DNA of 64,000 nucleotides from the NCBI GenBank assembly GCA_032622095.1, contig CP136068.1, positions 8,657,314 through 8,721,313 on the forward strand, in the 5' to 3' direction. Made by a program: the position numbers and the translations under genes. The number at the start of each line of letters is the position of its first letter. The first letter of the stretch is position 1. Below the pieces are notes generated by a model. The model had not been told where the DNA came from, did not search any database, and saw only the letters and a list, made by a program, of their open reading frames with translations. This stretch comes from Siphonodentalium dalli (lineage: Eukaryota; Mollusca; Scaphopoda; Gadilida; Siphonodentaliidae). Of the stretch, positions 32,575 to 43,450 are shown in pieces.

Positions 32575-33699
32575 ATATTCCAGAGGGGAACCGATATCTG
32601 TGCGCCAGGTCTCCTGGGAAAAAAGAACAGTATTCACACTAACTATATATTTAGTTTGACTATTCAATATTGGACAGAATCGAATTGACAGCAGGCATTG
32701 ATAGTATAGGCCCTATCCATGACCTGCTTTTAAACTCCATGTCCGATACTCGGGGGTCATCAAAGGTAAAAACATTCACGTTGCCATGGCAACGAGGACT
32801 TAAAATTGACACCGATTCACTGAAATCACAAAGTTGATGTTTTGTGTTGCCATCTAAATAATTTATTCAGTGTAGTTTTATACATTAATTTTGCTGCTGG
32901 AATAACATAGCATTTTAGTATTGCCATTAGAATCAGGGGGGGGGGGTATCGGTGTGACTAAACGAATTTTCTGAATTGGATGACGTTTACAATGAACACT
33001 CTCCGAGAAAAGCAGATTATTAAATTGAAAACCATTTGGAATTGTATTGTTTCGTTCTTTTTGGCCTATAATAGTCGCACTTTCGCGGTGGGACGTACCT
33101 CCAGTTGGTACTGTATCTAGGTGACAATGCCATATATTGGTACATCGGATTAACCCGGGGACGATTATATCCGATTCAGCGCATCGACCCCCCCCCCCCC
33201 ATACCAAATTTCAGTTCGATATCGTAAACAATGTAAGAGCAATATACTGACATTTTTTTTCTATAATAAATTCTCATTGTAATTTGGCGAACCCCTTAAG
33301 GTACAGAGTTTAATTGACATATTGTGTACGTTGTCGACATCAGCGTTCCTGTGTCGTTTGGTGTCAAACCAAGTTTACGATGGATCAGTGCATGCCCCAC
33401 TTGATAGGAATCGACCTTTACGCAATTAAAATCGGTTTCCAATTAACAGATATGAACGCTGTATGCGTTGACCTCTTAGAGAGTTTGAACTCCGCAAGTC
33501 TTAGTCACGCCCACAGATCACATCAATTTTCACCACCTGTTTTCATACGACTGTATCTCCTAAACGCCTCGACACGCGGAGCTGCCTGATGAGTCATTTC
33601 AACGGAGACATGCGGGGCTATACCACGATGTACAAGTTGAATCTGCGTATGCGCGTATATACAGACCGCCCCCCCCCCTTGAAAATTAAACAAACGCTT

Positions 33700-33805
33700 C
33701 TCCCAAAATGTTACAAACGGTGCGTGTTGGGCGACGAGTTATCTCGTCACCGGCGCTCAGATGGTGTCTTTTGGGCGACGAGATATCTCGTCGCCGGCAC
33801 TTAAT
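33700..33805. repeat. Duplicated GGCGACGAG palindromes
   Basis: Two imperfect units contain GGGCGACGAGTTATCTCGTC and GGGCGACGAGATATCTCGTC, each a 22-bp palindrome followed by CCGGC. Spacing is about 48 bp. They lie immediately before the right subterminal array. Confidence 0.8.
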
Positions 33806-34020
33806 GAGTTAAACAAGTTAGCTAACTTGATTAAACAAGTTAGTAACTTGTTTAAACAAGTTAGCTAACTTGATTAAACAAGTTAGCTAACTTGATTAAA
33901 CAAGTTAGCTAACTTGATTAAACAAGTTAGTTAACTTGATTAAACAAGTTAGCTAACTGGATTAAACAAGTTAGTAACTTGTTTAAACAAGTTAGTAACT
34001 TGTTTAAACAAGTTAGTAAC
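33806..34020. repeat. Right subterminal array of palindromic 22-mers
   Basis: About ten units of TTAGCTAACTTGATTAAACA+AG, with three TTAGTAACTTGTTTAAACAA variants mainly at the outer end. Orientation and sequence mirror the left array, which is shorter. Confidence 0.9.
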
Positions 34021-34171
34021 AAAAGAGGAGGTGGCGGTTCTACGCTGCCGTAGAATTCCAATACATTGACGTGTATGTATTAATATAATTTACGTGTAGT
34101 ATACCTGCATATGACTAACAATGAACCATAAATCATCTTACTCTTCATTACTCAACGTCCAAATAATATCG

Positions 34172-34378
34172 TTAGTTATATAAGCCTGCCACATCATTAG
34201 ATCGACATTTCAGACCAGCAGTCGGGTGAATATGTTTTAATAGTTTTATTTTCCTACCAGTTATATTAAAGGTGCGGGTGACCTTCACGATGGGTATTGC
34301 TGTTAAAATAGTCACACCCGTTAAAACCTCCATAAACAGAAAGAATACTAAAACATAGGCAGATTTTGTACAAATCAT
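34172..34378 (-). CDS. Hydrophobic-leader open frame A (paralog at 44702-44917)
   Basis: A 68-codon minus-strand frame starting ATG at 34378, with an in-frame TAA seven codons upstream. It begins MICTKSAYVLVFFLFMEVLT followed by GVTILTAIP, a single hydrophobic helix that could be a signal peptide or anchor, then a polar tail. The frame at 44917-44702 starts MIGIRTVCVYYIIFFMFMVA and also continues with ILTPIP. Similarity covers about 40 codons plus some 30 bases upstream, then stops. Either diverged first exons of a small membrane or secreted protein family, or pieces of an old repeat. No family recognised. Confidence 0.3.
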   Translation of the reverse strand: MICTKSAYVLVFFLFMEVLTGVTILTAIPIVKVTRTFNITGRKIKLLKHIHPTAGLKCRSNDVAGLYN

Positions 34379-34464
34379 AAATGTCGCATAAATAGAATGT
34401 TATTGTCAAAATCGTACGCCCCGTTAGTAAGCAAACGGAATGTTATGTTACAGTGCAGTACGTA

Positions 34465-34915
34465 AAGAGTGTGTGATAAGTACAAATCTCAACACCGGGG
34501 ATAACCAAATAAGTGAACGGTTGTCAAAACTGCCATCATGTTGTTTATGACATGCCAGCATAGCGCTAACTAATCCTCGCCACTCAATAATTGTTGAATG
34601 GGTCACCGCGAATCACCCCCCAAAAAAAAACCCGCCACGGTGTTCAGTGTTTTGCTTATCGCACAATTTTTGTGTGATGTATATAAACAAACGCTCAACA
34701 CCGGGGATATCCAAATACGTGAACGTTTGTCAAAACTGTCATCATGTTGATTATAACATGCCAGCATAGCGCTAACTAATCCTCGCCACTCAATAGTAAT
34801 TTGAATTGGTCACAGCGAATCACTCCCCCCCCCCCCCCCCCAAAAAAAAACCGCCACTGTGTTCAGTGTTTTTCTTATCACACATTCTTTGTGTGATATA
34901 TATAAACAAACGCTA
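34465..34915. repeat. Tandem ~207-bp units with TATA boxes
   Basis: Two nearly identical direct units (about 34491-34697 and 34698-34913), preceded by the tail of a third. Shared strings are CAACACCGGGGATA, GTTGTCAAAACTGCCATCAT / its variant, AGCGCTAACTAATCCTCGCC, a C run followed by an A run, and TTGTGTGATGTATATAAACA / TTGTGTGATATATATAAACA. Each unit ends in TATATAAACAAACGCT. The C run is longer in the second unit. Confidence 0.9.
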
Positions 34916-35023
34916 CAACCAAGGCTATCCGTGCCGTTAAGCCTATAAGTCGAATATTAGTATTGTCCTACCTTGGCAGAGGTCTCCAAAACAACGTGAC
35001 ACACATAGACTGGTAGGTTCGAG
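34890..35023 (+). promoter_or_regulatory. Candidate TATA promoter with 5' leader exon
   Basis: GATATATATAAACAAACG (34896-34913) is a good TATA-box match. About 120 bp downstream, TGGTAGGTTCGAG is followed by GTAAGTC at 35024, a consensus splice donor. No ATG-led frame with coding character lies between, so it would be a 5' untranslated exon. The downstream exon is not identified. Inference only. Confidence 0.3.
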
Positions 35024-35029
35024 GTAAGT

Positions 35030-36190
35030 CGGTAGGTAAAATGTGTGATGCTACTTGTATCCAATCAACATACATGTATTTATCAAATTAGAAATTAATT
35101 AAGGAACATCAATGTATTTAAATTTTATTACTTATGTATGTATACTGTGGTTGCAGCTGCATTATTTATGAGTATTGTGATATCTCAATTAGTAATTAAA
35201 GAACTATATATGACGTCACATATTGGGAAGGACATCGGAACAAACAAAGCAAGATCCGGACAGCATAGACTGGCACAAGTAATCGGTGATCGATGCAGTT
35301 AACGAAATAGCATGGTCCTTCTTGGTACGCTTTTTGGCTTGCTCTAAACGTTTTCGGCGAATTTATGTTCTAAAAATAGCTACGCTGATGTAATAACAAG
35401 TAATAAATGCAATTGATAATATGACCATACGTAAACGTAATAAAGCCCACGTAGATTAAATCTGGCAGTTTGCGATCCAAAATACATTTATAATAATTAC
35501 CGCTTTTGAATTATACTGGTATCGAAATTAGTCGACGAAAGATAAAGGGAAATAATGACATTTCTTCCTGTGCTCAAATAGAACTTTCGAAGAGGTGTTC
35601 TTTTGTGCGACACTGTTCACATGTTCACAACATGGTATCTACTCGATGTGTTTACTGGTAACACCGAAGATCTGGTCTGCTTGACAGCGTGGAGATATAA
35701 AAAATTACAGTACAATATGCTCCAAGTTGTGTGTTGAAATTCTGCACTACATTTGCATAAATTGGAGGGAATTGTGTGAGCACATGGTGACGTCATATAG
35801 TATAGTACAGTTCACAATCTGAAGGAACAAGGCCATATCCCAACTAAAGAACACATGTGTGACATTAAGAACTAACCATGCACGATTGAACATAGTGACA
35901 TTAACCGATTAACAGACCCATGTCACAGCAGTCCTTCGAATTTGGAAAACGTAGGTGCGCGGTATATCGCTCGGAGCTTTTGGGATTTGCGCGCGCCTTT
36001 TTGAGGGAGCACAATTCAAATTAACATCGATGAAATGATTACTGAATAAAGACAAACACAAGTATAATGATACACACGTATTATTCTAAGTGTGGCAACA
36101 GAAACAGAAATAAAAAACATATGTTTATATTGTACAATAGTCCACATGATAATAGCATCAACAATCCGGCAATCCCGATGAATCTGATCA
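35030..36190. other. Stretch with no recognised gene
   Basis: Near 35870-35900 the string GACATTAAGAACTAACCATG...ACGATTGAACATAGT resembles the unit boundary of the tandem repeats at 37065-39060, suggesting a decayed outlying unit. Otherwise unremarkable. Confidence 0.4.
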
Positions 36191-36196
36191 CGGTAA

Positions 36197-36391
36197 TTAG
36201 TCGACTTCCGCATCTGAGAGCGCATGCCCATCAGACTCGCTTAAAGTTTCAAACTCGGAAGTGGAATCCTAATCGTTACCGCAATCAGTTTCACCGGAAT
36301 CCGACGAGTCAACCCTCTTTCGCTTTGATAGTATCGTGGTTTCGTCACCAGTCTCGCAAATAAGCGTACGGGTACGATTATTTATTTTCAG
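36197..36391 (-). pseudogene. Acidic, Ser-rich coding remnant
   Basis: On the minus strand, an acceptor-like ATTTTTAG is followed from 36391 by a 65-codon frame. It includes ICETGDETTILSKRKRVDSS, DSGETDCGND, then an in-frame TAG (36271-36269), then DSTSEFETLSESDGHALSDA and EVD before TAA at 36199-36197. A basic KRKR followed by D/E/S-rich sequence on both sides of the stop is protein-like and unlike the surrounding DNA. It resembles the acidic tail of a nuclear or transposon protein. Upstream on the same strand, 36563-36378 reads in another frame without an ATG. A dead or misread exon; family unknown. Confidence 0.35.
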
Positions 36392-36589
36392 CTAAAAATC
36401 CCCCCTGTACGAGATTATTAGGGACCGCTTCGTTTATTAATTTTCCACACACAAAAAACTGCATGTCCCTTGCAAAAACTAGATTTAAAAATGCGCAGAT
36501 AATAATTTGAAACAAAGTCGCCTGAATGAGTTGTTTGCATGCAGAATTCTGAGGATTTTCCAATTCTATTTTTAATCTGGGAGAATCTG

Positions 36590-36795
36590 CTGATCACGTG
36601 TTATTATAAATAAGTTTCCGATTTCGTGATACTGCTCATTCGTTGGCCGATATTATTAACTGTGGCGATTACGTGACGCAACACGAGTCCTCATTGGTCG
36701 ATATTATTAGCTGCCTATTTTTAATGATGACGCTTGATTCCTCTTCAGTGTTCCGACTGTCCCATTGGTCAATATCATTAGGTGCCCAGATTGAA
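36590..36795 (-). promoter_or_regulatory. Three CCAAT-bearing repeats, possible minus-strand promoter
   Basis: On the plus strand, CGTTGGCCGATATTATTAAC (36640), CATTGGTCGATATTATTAGC (36693) and CATTGGTCAATATCATTAGG (36763) repeat a 20-bp motif; read on the minus strand each carries CCAA(T/C). Further downstream on the minus strand are TTATTTATAATAACACGTGA (TATA-like plus a CACGTG E-box, near 36596-36615) and then the acidic coding remnant. The arrangement is suggestive, not proof. Confidence 0.3.
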
Positions 36796-37064
36796 TGACG
36801 CATTGTCAAGAAGGTGGCCGTTTGTTTTCATTCATCGAGTAATAATGCGATCACAATGTATGTTACTACTAGTAGTTACCAGGTTCGTAATCAGCGTCAT
36901 CACTGCTGAGAAAGATACATGGTGGATAGTCTTATCGGCGTTTGACCAGTGGTGTGTTGTTTGTTAAAATCTCGTTCACTGGTTGCAAATTCTTAGGTGC
37001 GCATTTGAAATTTTCGGCGTGCGCATTTAATAATTGCGCGCCTCAAAATCGAAGGACAGTCACA

Positions 37065-39065
37065 GTGTATGTCGCAAGCATATGAACGCATACATTTGAC
37101 ACTATATCAAAATGTGGGATACATACACAAAACCGCACGCGTGTGTTACTTGTATCAGTATATCGAACGATTGCAATGTGTAAGGACCGCACGTTCAGCC
37201 AATACCCTAAGTGTCATCCTTACGCGACACAGGCGTGCACATAATTCCCAAAATCCAGTCATACCAGATCGAGAATATTGTACCCAATTACTGGTTATGT
37301 CACACCGTTATAAGACGTTATTTGCTTGTGTAAAGCGTTCCTACATCAATAATGTGTACACTGCTACTACGTCAATAAAGCTATTTTTAGTCAATTTATA
37401 TACCAGGATATGTTGATCAACTTGGGAACGCAATGTGAAATTAAGAAGTAGCCACGATTGAATACAATGTACCACTACCGGTTGGACAGACTATTGCCAT
37501 AACTAGTGTATGTCGCAAGTATATGGATGCACTTATGACACGATATCAATGTCGCACGCTTGGTATGGAATATATACACAAAACTACGCGTGTGGGTTAC
37601 TGTTGTCAGTATATCGGACGAGTTCAATGGCGTAGGATAGCACAATCTGCCAAAAAACATTATTGTTCTCCTTAAGATACGCATGCATGAGTATCATACA
37701 CTATCGGCCAGTAACACACATGCAATTTGGTCTGTTTACCACACGCTCGATCGATATATTCTAACTGACTCTTCCCCACCGATGTCTCTATATCCCTTCA
37801 AGGTAGATGTTGCCTAACACTGTTTCTTGAATGAAAGTGCTCAATTTCAGGTTAAAAAAACCGCATAGATTTAATCATAAAACCTGCATTTTAGTGACTT
37901 CATTTGTATATTTCATGCGATAATTGTCATATCTGCTTCAAAATAATACGGACAACAAACACCATCAGCACCAACATTCAGTCATACACGTAGTCGAGAA
38001 TACTGTACCCAATTACTGGTTATGTAAACATTTTAAGGCTTTATTTTGTGTACACTTTGTGCACTGTGCTACTATACGTCAATAAAGCAATGTTCAGTCC
38101 ATATGCGAGGATCCATTGATCGATGTCGCAACCATGGCATGTGAGCGCCCCTTCCGGAATATCGACTTATCCCAACTGTAGAACGCAATGTGAAATTAAG
38201 AATTAGCCACGATTGAACATAGTATACCACTAACGGTTTGTCAAACTATTGTCATATACTGTATGTCGCACGCGTATGGACGCACTTGACACGACATCAA
38301 TATCGCACGCTTGGTACGGAATATATACACAAAATCGCATGCGCGAGTCACTGTTGCCGTATATCGGACGAGTGCAATGGCGTAATGATCGCACGATCAG
38401 TCAAATTGAAATTGTTATCCTTACGCGGCGCATGCAAGTATTTCATATACCAGGGACCACTAACATGTTCATATGCGGGGCTGTTAATCACACGCTGGAA
38501 CGGCTTATTCTAACTGACGCTTCCCCACAAGTGTCTCTACATCCCTGCATTATGGATGTTGCTTAACACAGTTTCTTCAATGAAAGTGCCAAAATATATA
38601 TAACGATTTAAACTCATAGATTTATTCACACAACCTGGAAATTTTAAGCATTTAGTGACTGTTTGTATTTTTCCTGCAATATTTGTTTAACCTTTTAATG
38701 CTGGGAGTTGCACTGTTGCAGCATTAAAGACCATGTTCCAGTGCCTTCTCTTATATAGGAAGCCTCGTATATGTAAGAGAATGCGTTGGCACAGGGTTTT
38801 CGTAATATTTCCCGAAACTCAAGTCATGAAATTGTTTAAATTTAATAGACACCAAGCACCATCAGCATCAAAACTCTAATAGCAGGTAGCGTTGAGAACA
38901 CTGTACACAATTACTGGTTATGTCACAATTCTAAGGCCGTATTATATATTTTAATGCGCTCTCACGTCACTCATTTTCACACTGAGCTGGTACATAGATA
39001 AAGGACTTTCAGTCTATATTCTAGGATGAGTTGATCAATGTCGCAACCATATGGGCGTCTTATAG
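37065..39065. repeat. Large-unit (0.45-0.8 kb) tandem repeats
   Basis: Three direct units start near 37065, 37508 and 38264. Shared strings are GTATGTCGCAAG, ATATACACAAAA, GTATATCGGACGAG, AGAATACTGTACCCAATTAC, TACTGGTTATGTCACA, GCTACTACGTCAATAAAG and GAACGCAATGTGAAATTAAG. Similarity is moderate; frames are not conserved between units, so they are non-coding. Unit 1 lacks the section with TCAGGTTAAAAAAACCG. Confidence 0.75.
38734..38790. repeat. Hairpin repeat H, diverged copy
   Basis: GTGCCTTCTCTTATATAGGA pairs with GTATATGTAAGAGAATGCGT, ending TTGGCACAGGG. Diverged member of the 70-bp hairpin family best seen at 46748-46816. Confidence 0.6.
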
Positions 39066-39071
39066 AAGCCG

Positions 39072-39300
39072 ATGTTAGTTTAGCGTCCCATTTGTTGATT
39101 TAAGTAGGTTTTGTCGAGGCTTTAGATCATGTAATAAATATAATCTATAACTCGTCCCCATAGTATAGGCTACATGGCGGAATTTACAAAACTCGTCCTC
39201 TACATTAGGTCTGGACCTCAACGAAGGCTCGTCCAGATCTAATTTTCTGGACTCATTTTGTAAATTCTGCTATAAACTGGGGACTCGTTGTAGATCCTCT
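39072..39300. mobile_element. Palindromic repeat Q, copy 2
   Basis: Same structure as 15535-15757: shoulder GCGTCCCATTTGTTGATTTA, then the palindrome 39146-39291 with GGCGGAATTTACAAAACTCG, TTAGGTCTGGACCT and the mirror TAAATTCTGCTATAAACTGG. It carries a small insertion (ATAGTATAGGCTACAT) in the left arm. Confidence 0.8.
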
Positions 39301-42020
39301 CTTTATTGCACACGCTGACCCCTGGAACATGACAAATGAGGCAAGAATGAAAAAATACCAACCGGTATGATGGTAGTATCTCATTCTAATAACAATATTG
39401 CTTGTTGGTGAATTTGGATTTAGTTCAAAATAATATGATCATATTGTTGGCACCAATATTTTATTAATCAGAAGGCAATCACATCACACAGGACTGGCCA
39501 GGAGTCTTCATGTCTTTTCATTACACTTCCTGTTAGACATACATGTACAGTCACCTTCAAGTGTAAATTATGGCACTTTCCAAACGTAATAGAACAAGAT
39601 TTACATTCTCCAGAATTGAAGCAGTGTATATTTTCCTTAGAACAATTGGATCAATACCTTGTACTTTCATAAGATGTTTTTGCACTGAATAAATAAATAT
39701 ACATCAGCTTCCTGGAGTGAATTCCTTGGTGTCCTCAGGTCAAGAATCACTATACCGTGTACACATATTACACATGTATGCATCCACCCCAAAAGTATCC
39801 ATTGCACACATGACTACCTCCAATATAATTTAGAATAGATGATGTATTTTCTGTTATCCTGTTTTCTCATCATTTCCTTCTACTAGTAGTATTATAAGGA
39901 AGCTGAAATTGCAAGTTATTAAAAGTTTGTGTCCTTGATGTTTATATTGTCTTTGGGTGTGAATAACATTCCACGACGAGAGCCCACAGAAAATAGTGGA
40001 TTTTACATTTGTGTCATCATAGTCACGATACAACAGTTCCATTTAATCTCTGATTGTGAATTTTAATTTTACACTTGTCCAAGGAAATTGTCTGATGCCT
40101 TTTCAAAATGTATTCAGAACCAGTAAATGTCAGATCACAGAGTTGAACTTCTGATAGTTGATATAGTTATATAGTTATATGTGTGATAAGCAGGATGTAG
40201 ATCCAAAATATCCCTGAAAATAGAAAATAAAAACAATTTAAGTATACAATAATACATACACAATACAGACATGATTTTAACAAGTATGGTTGCACAACTG
40301 TTAAATAAAATGAACGACTAACAGTCCTGTTTTATGCCGAGCAGTTTGAACTACCGAGTACAACCATGTAAATGTGTGCTGACATCTAATTTAATAGCAT
40401 TGTTGTGAACATTAAAAATAAACAGTAGTAACTACTAGCTGGGATATCAGGAGTTTACTTTAATGATGGTTAAATAAGTATTGTGCCTACAAGTCATCCA
40501 AGCTAATTATTAGTGTCTCTTTGATTTACCTGGGGTAAACCGCACCTATTCCATGAGACACCTGTGAAAGTTCCCCCTACATATATTCTAAGCTGATGAT
40601 AAACGCTCTTTATTGCTAATTATTAGTGCCACTTTAAAATCATCTGAGAAACACAGCACCTATCCCACGACAATCCCTGTGTCACGTTACAGTACCCCCT
40701 GTGTATTAATTTTCCTACATATATTGATTATCTTCTAAGCTGATACTGCTTCTAAGTTGATGTTATTTATTAACCCTTTCCTAACTGGAGCTTCCTGAAA
40801 TTTTTCAAAAACCCTGTGCCAATGCAGAGTCGCCAATATGGCGCCTCGCATATAAAAGAGAATGCATTGGCCTAGTCCTTCCCAGGAAAAGGGAGCGATT
40901 GCTCCCACACCAATAATTACTCACAATATTTTATTCGCAGGTGCCAAAATTTACACTTGTCAAAATGTTCATGGTCACTGTAATAGTTGATTAAATATTG
41001 AAATTGTCGAAGGTATATTTATGACCTTTCCCATCTCAGTTAAATTACATTGTATGGGCATGTAAAAAGTTTAACTGGACATATGTCTATCCCACAGGTA
41101 TTATTATTTGTTTGGCCTAATATGCTTGAGGATTATTAGCGTTGGCCATGTGTTCTGTGATGGGAACCATTATTTAAACAGTTGCTACTAGGATGCTAAT
41201 AAGACATTTATCTTTCATGCTAAGTTTGTAGCAGTACAAGTAACTTAAAATGGTTGAGTTTTAACATGTACGTTTCCATGATAACTGCGATGAACAGTGC
41301 CTTGTCGCTGAGGATCAGTGTCCACTGAGCCACTGACCATGCACATGAGAAGATAAATTTACTTTCAGAAAAGTTCTACTTGTGCGAAACAAAACGAGAA
41401 CAATGTAATTGTACTTGCTCTCACTGATCGTTAGCGGACTAAACAATAAAAGAATTGAAAGACAGACCAATTGGGTTTTAACATAACAACAAATCATGTA
41501 GTGATTTCGCATTCAGTAAGTTAATCCATTTTATATCTCAGCTTACACACGGATAGGCCTACATGGGGAAACCGGAAAAATGCATGGTTAAACTGATAAT
41601 GATGGAAGGCTTACATGATAGTTGTTTAGGTTTAATGTACGGCATAGTTGACTAGTTGTTTAGGTTTAATGTATAGTGTTTTCACGATCATGTGACGATG
41701 GAGTTGTGTTTAAATTTGTTTTGTATTTATAACAGGAAGAGGCAAAAGTGTGTAACGACAAAGTTCGGCAAAAAATTATTGCTGTCGAGGAAACAAAATT
41801 AGGTTTGAGGACCTGAACATGGATTTTGGTCAGTCGAAACATGGATATTTTTTTGGACTTTGTATATGTACTGGTGCAATGCAGTACATGTACATGTATG
41901 TTGTGCATGCCGGCGATTCTCAAATATATCTTCAACATCGATTAAGAATAAGAACTGTGTCTGTAGCTGCGTAAATTTAAAACTGAGCGAAAAATAATAA
42001 TGTTCATATATGAGCGAGAG
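39301..42020. other. Mostly featureless stretch
   Basis: No gene recognised. At 40500-40760 a roughly 120-bp direct duplication is visible: CTAATTATTAGTGTCTCTTT / CTAATTATTAGTGCCACTTT, with CCCCCTACATATATTCTAAG / CCTACATATATTGATTATCT. Hairpin repeat H lies at 40818-40872. CTAGTTGTTTAGGTTTAATG is duplicated at 41622 and 41652. Confidence 0.5.
40818..40872. repeat. Hairpin repeat H, diverged copy
   Basis: CCCTGTGCCAATGCAGAGTC then GCCAATATGGCGCCTCGCAT and AAAAGAGAATGCATTGGCCT. The left arm has lost most of TTCTCTTATATATGC. Confidence 0.6.
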
Positions 42021-42723
42021 ACTATTTTATTGAATCCGGGCCCACTCGCCCCAGGGCCCACTCGCCCCAGGCAGTTTTTGGGGCGAGCTGGCCCATCTTT
42101 CAGGGGCGAGTTGGCCCGGGTATTACATTTGTATTAAAGTTGTAAATAAGTTAATATATATTAATATATTAATTTCTTAAGTTCTGATTATGATATATTT
42201 CAGAGTTATGCATGTTTATAAATTTTGACATTTAGATTACTTTAGGCACGTTTGTTAGCAAAGATAATAGCCAGTATATCAAACTAGTTGGTTTGTACGA
42301 CGAACCGGCGAATTCATAAATAACAATAATGAACTGTTTTCATATTATTGATATTAAAGTTTCTCTTATTCTCTGAGTTCATCTCACTATCTCTGGAGTT
42401 TGGGAAACCCTTAGAAGCCGTTATTGTCCCATTCCTATCCTAACAAAACAATAGGAAGCAGGCTGTTTACACAGTAACCAGTCGACTGATCACACCTCAC
42501 ACCTCAGGTAATCACTTTCATATGCCGACCACATACATAAAGTGTGGTAGCGAAGTGAGACCACGACGATTGCCTCCAGTGGCAGCATCGACTCTGCTAT
42601 TCTGGCATCGACCATATATATATAAGCGGGACAATCACCACATCGACATATAAATTATTTAATAAAATAAATTTCAGTTATAAGTTTAATTATATTATAA
42701 AATATTTAAAGATTTCAAAAATA

Positions 42724-43320
42724 AATATCGTTCGGCAGATCATTGCATTGCCCTTGCTGCCATCGCAACATATCCGGGACGCCTTTGACGCATTGATGCA
42801 GAAGACATACGAAGGGTCCAGTCTTCTCAGCCTCTGCGAGTATGTACAACGGCAGTGGCTCGATTCCAGCACATTTTTAATTGAAGAATGGAGTATATTT
42901 CGACATGACGTGCGGACAAATAATGATCTCGAATTAAGGTGTGTATATTTAATTCAATTCAACAAACTCAATGATATTCAACAACATTCGTTCAATGATC
43001 AGTAACAAAAATATTTAATTCAACAATCTATAATTATAATAATTAAATAATTCGATTAATTAAGCAATTATACTGTCATTTGTTTATTAGAATGAACATT
43101 TTAATGGACTTACTTACTTATTTACTCATTACTTTTTTTTTCTTCAGGCTGACATCCAATCATCAATCGTAGAACTGAATGTCCTAGCCCTCGACCTTGA
43201 AATCACAAAGCAAAGTGCATCAAAGAACTGTGGGATTCTTACACAGCCTATACATCAGAACTGACCACAGTCGCATTCCTCAAGAAATGTGATTATGTGA
43301 GTCGTTATATTTGAAGAGGA
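42724..43320 (+). pseudogene. MULE transposase C-terminal remnant
   Basis: After GTTCGGCAG (acceptor-like), frame 1 reads ALPLLPSQHIRDAFDALMQK, LCEYVQRQWLDSSTF, then WSIFRHDVRTNNDLE, which resembles the conserved C-terminal section of animal MULE transposases (W..F...VRTNN..EGWH). It breaks after NNDLE, just before AAGGTGTGT. A second piece after TTTCTTCAG (43148) reads ADIQSSIVELNVLAL and, one frame over, HKAKCIKELWDSYTAY with FLKKC, matching the family's final helical region. The section between, GWHN onward, is missing, as is the catalytic domain. It was a cut-and-paste transposase and is now dead. Assignment is from remembered family patterns. Confidence 0.6.
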
Positions 43321-43344
43321 ATGCGTCGAGAGGAGCGGTGGCCA

Positions 43345-43450
43345 GCTGACTGTGGAGAATTCATTCGTCGTAATTCGTCATTCATTCGTCATATTCATTC
43401 CGTCATATTCGTTCGTCAAATTTAGTCATCGTAATTTTTCATATTCATTC
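43345..43450. repeat. ATTCATTCGTCAT-type short repeats
   Basis: Irregular runs of TTCATTCGTCATATTCATTC and TCGTAATTCGTC inside the MULE between the transposase remnant and the right end. Simple-sequence-like. Confidence 0.7.

Larger units (their letters stand above)
32444..34058. mobile_element. 1.6-kb inverted-repeat transposon with subterminal arrays
   Basis: Terminal inverted repeats: GAATTATACGGCAGCGAAGA then ACCGCCACATCATCTTTTGT at the left; at the right the mirror AAAAGAGGAGGTGGCGGTTC then TACGCTGCCGTAGAATTC. Just inside each end is an array of 22-bp TTAGCTAACTTGATTAAACA-type repeats (left 32487-32574, right 33806-34020). The centre has no transposase that I recognise, so it is probably non-autonomous. 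I cannot define the target duplication with certainty, so the superfamily is open. Confidence 0.75.

Noticed and set aside
36782-36967. Possible short secreted peptide starting at 36845 (MRSQCMLLLVVTRF)
   Set aside because: Only about 40 codons, no splice donor, no partner; the hydrophobic start is plausible by chance.
42690-42872. Minus-strand 60-codon frame
   Set aside because: Antisense shadow of the MULE transposase remnant.
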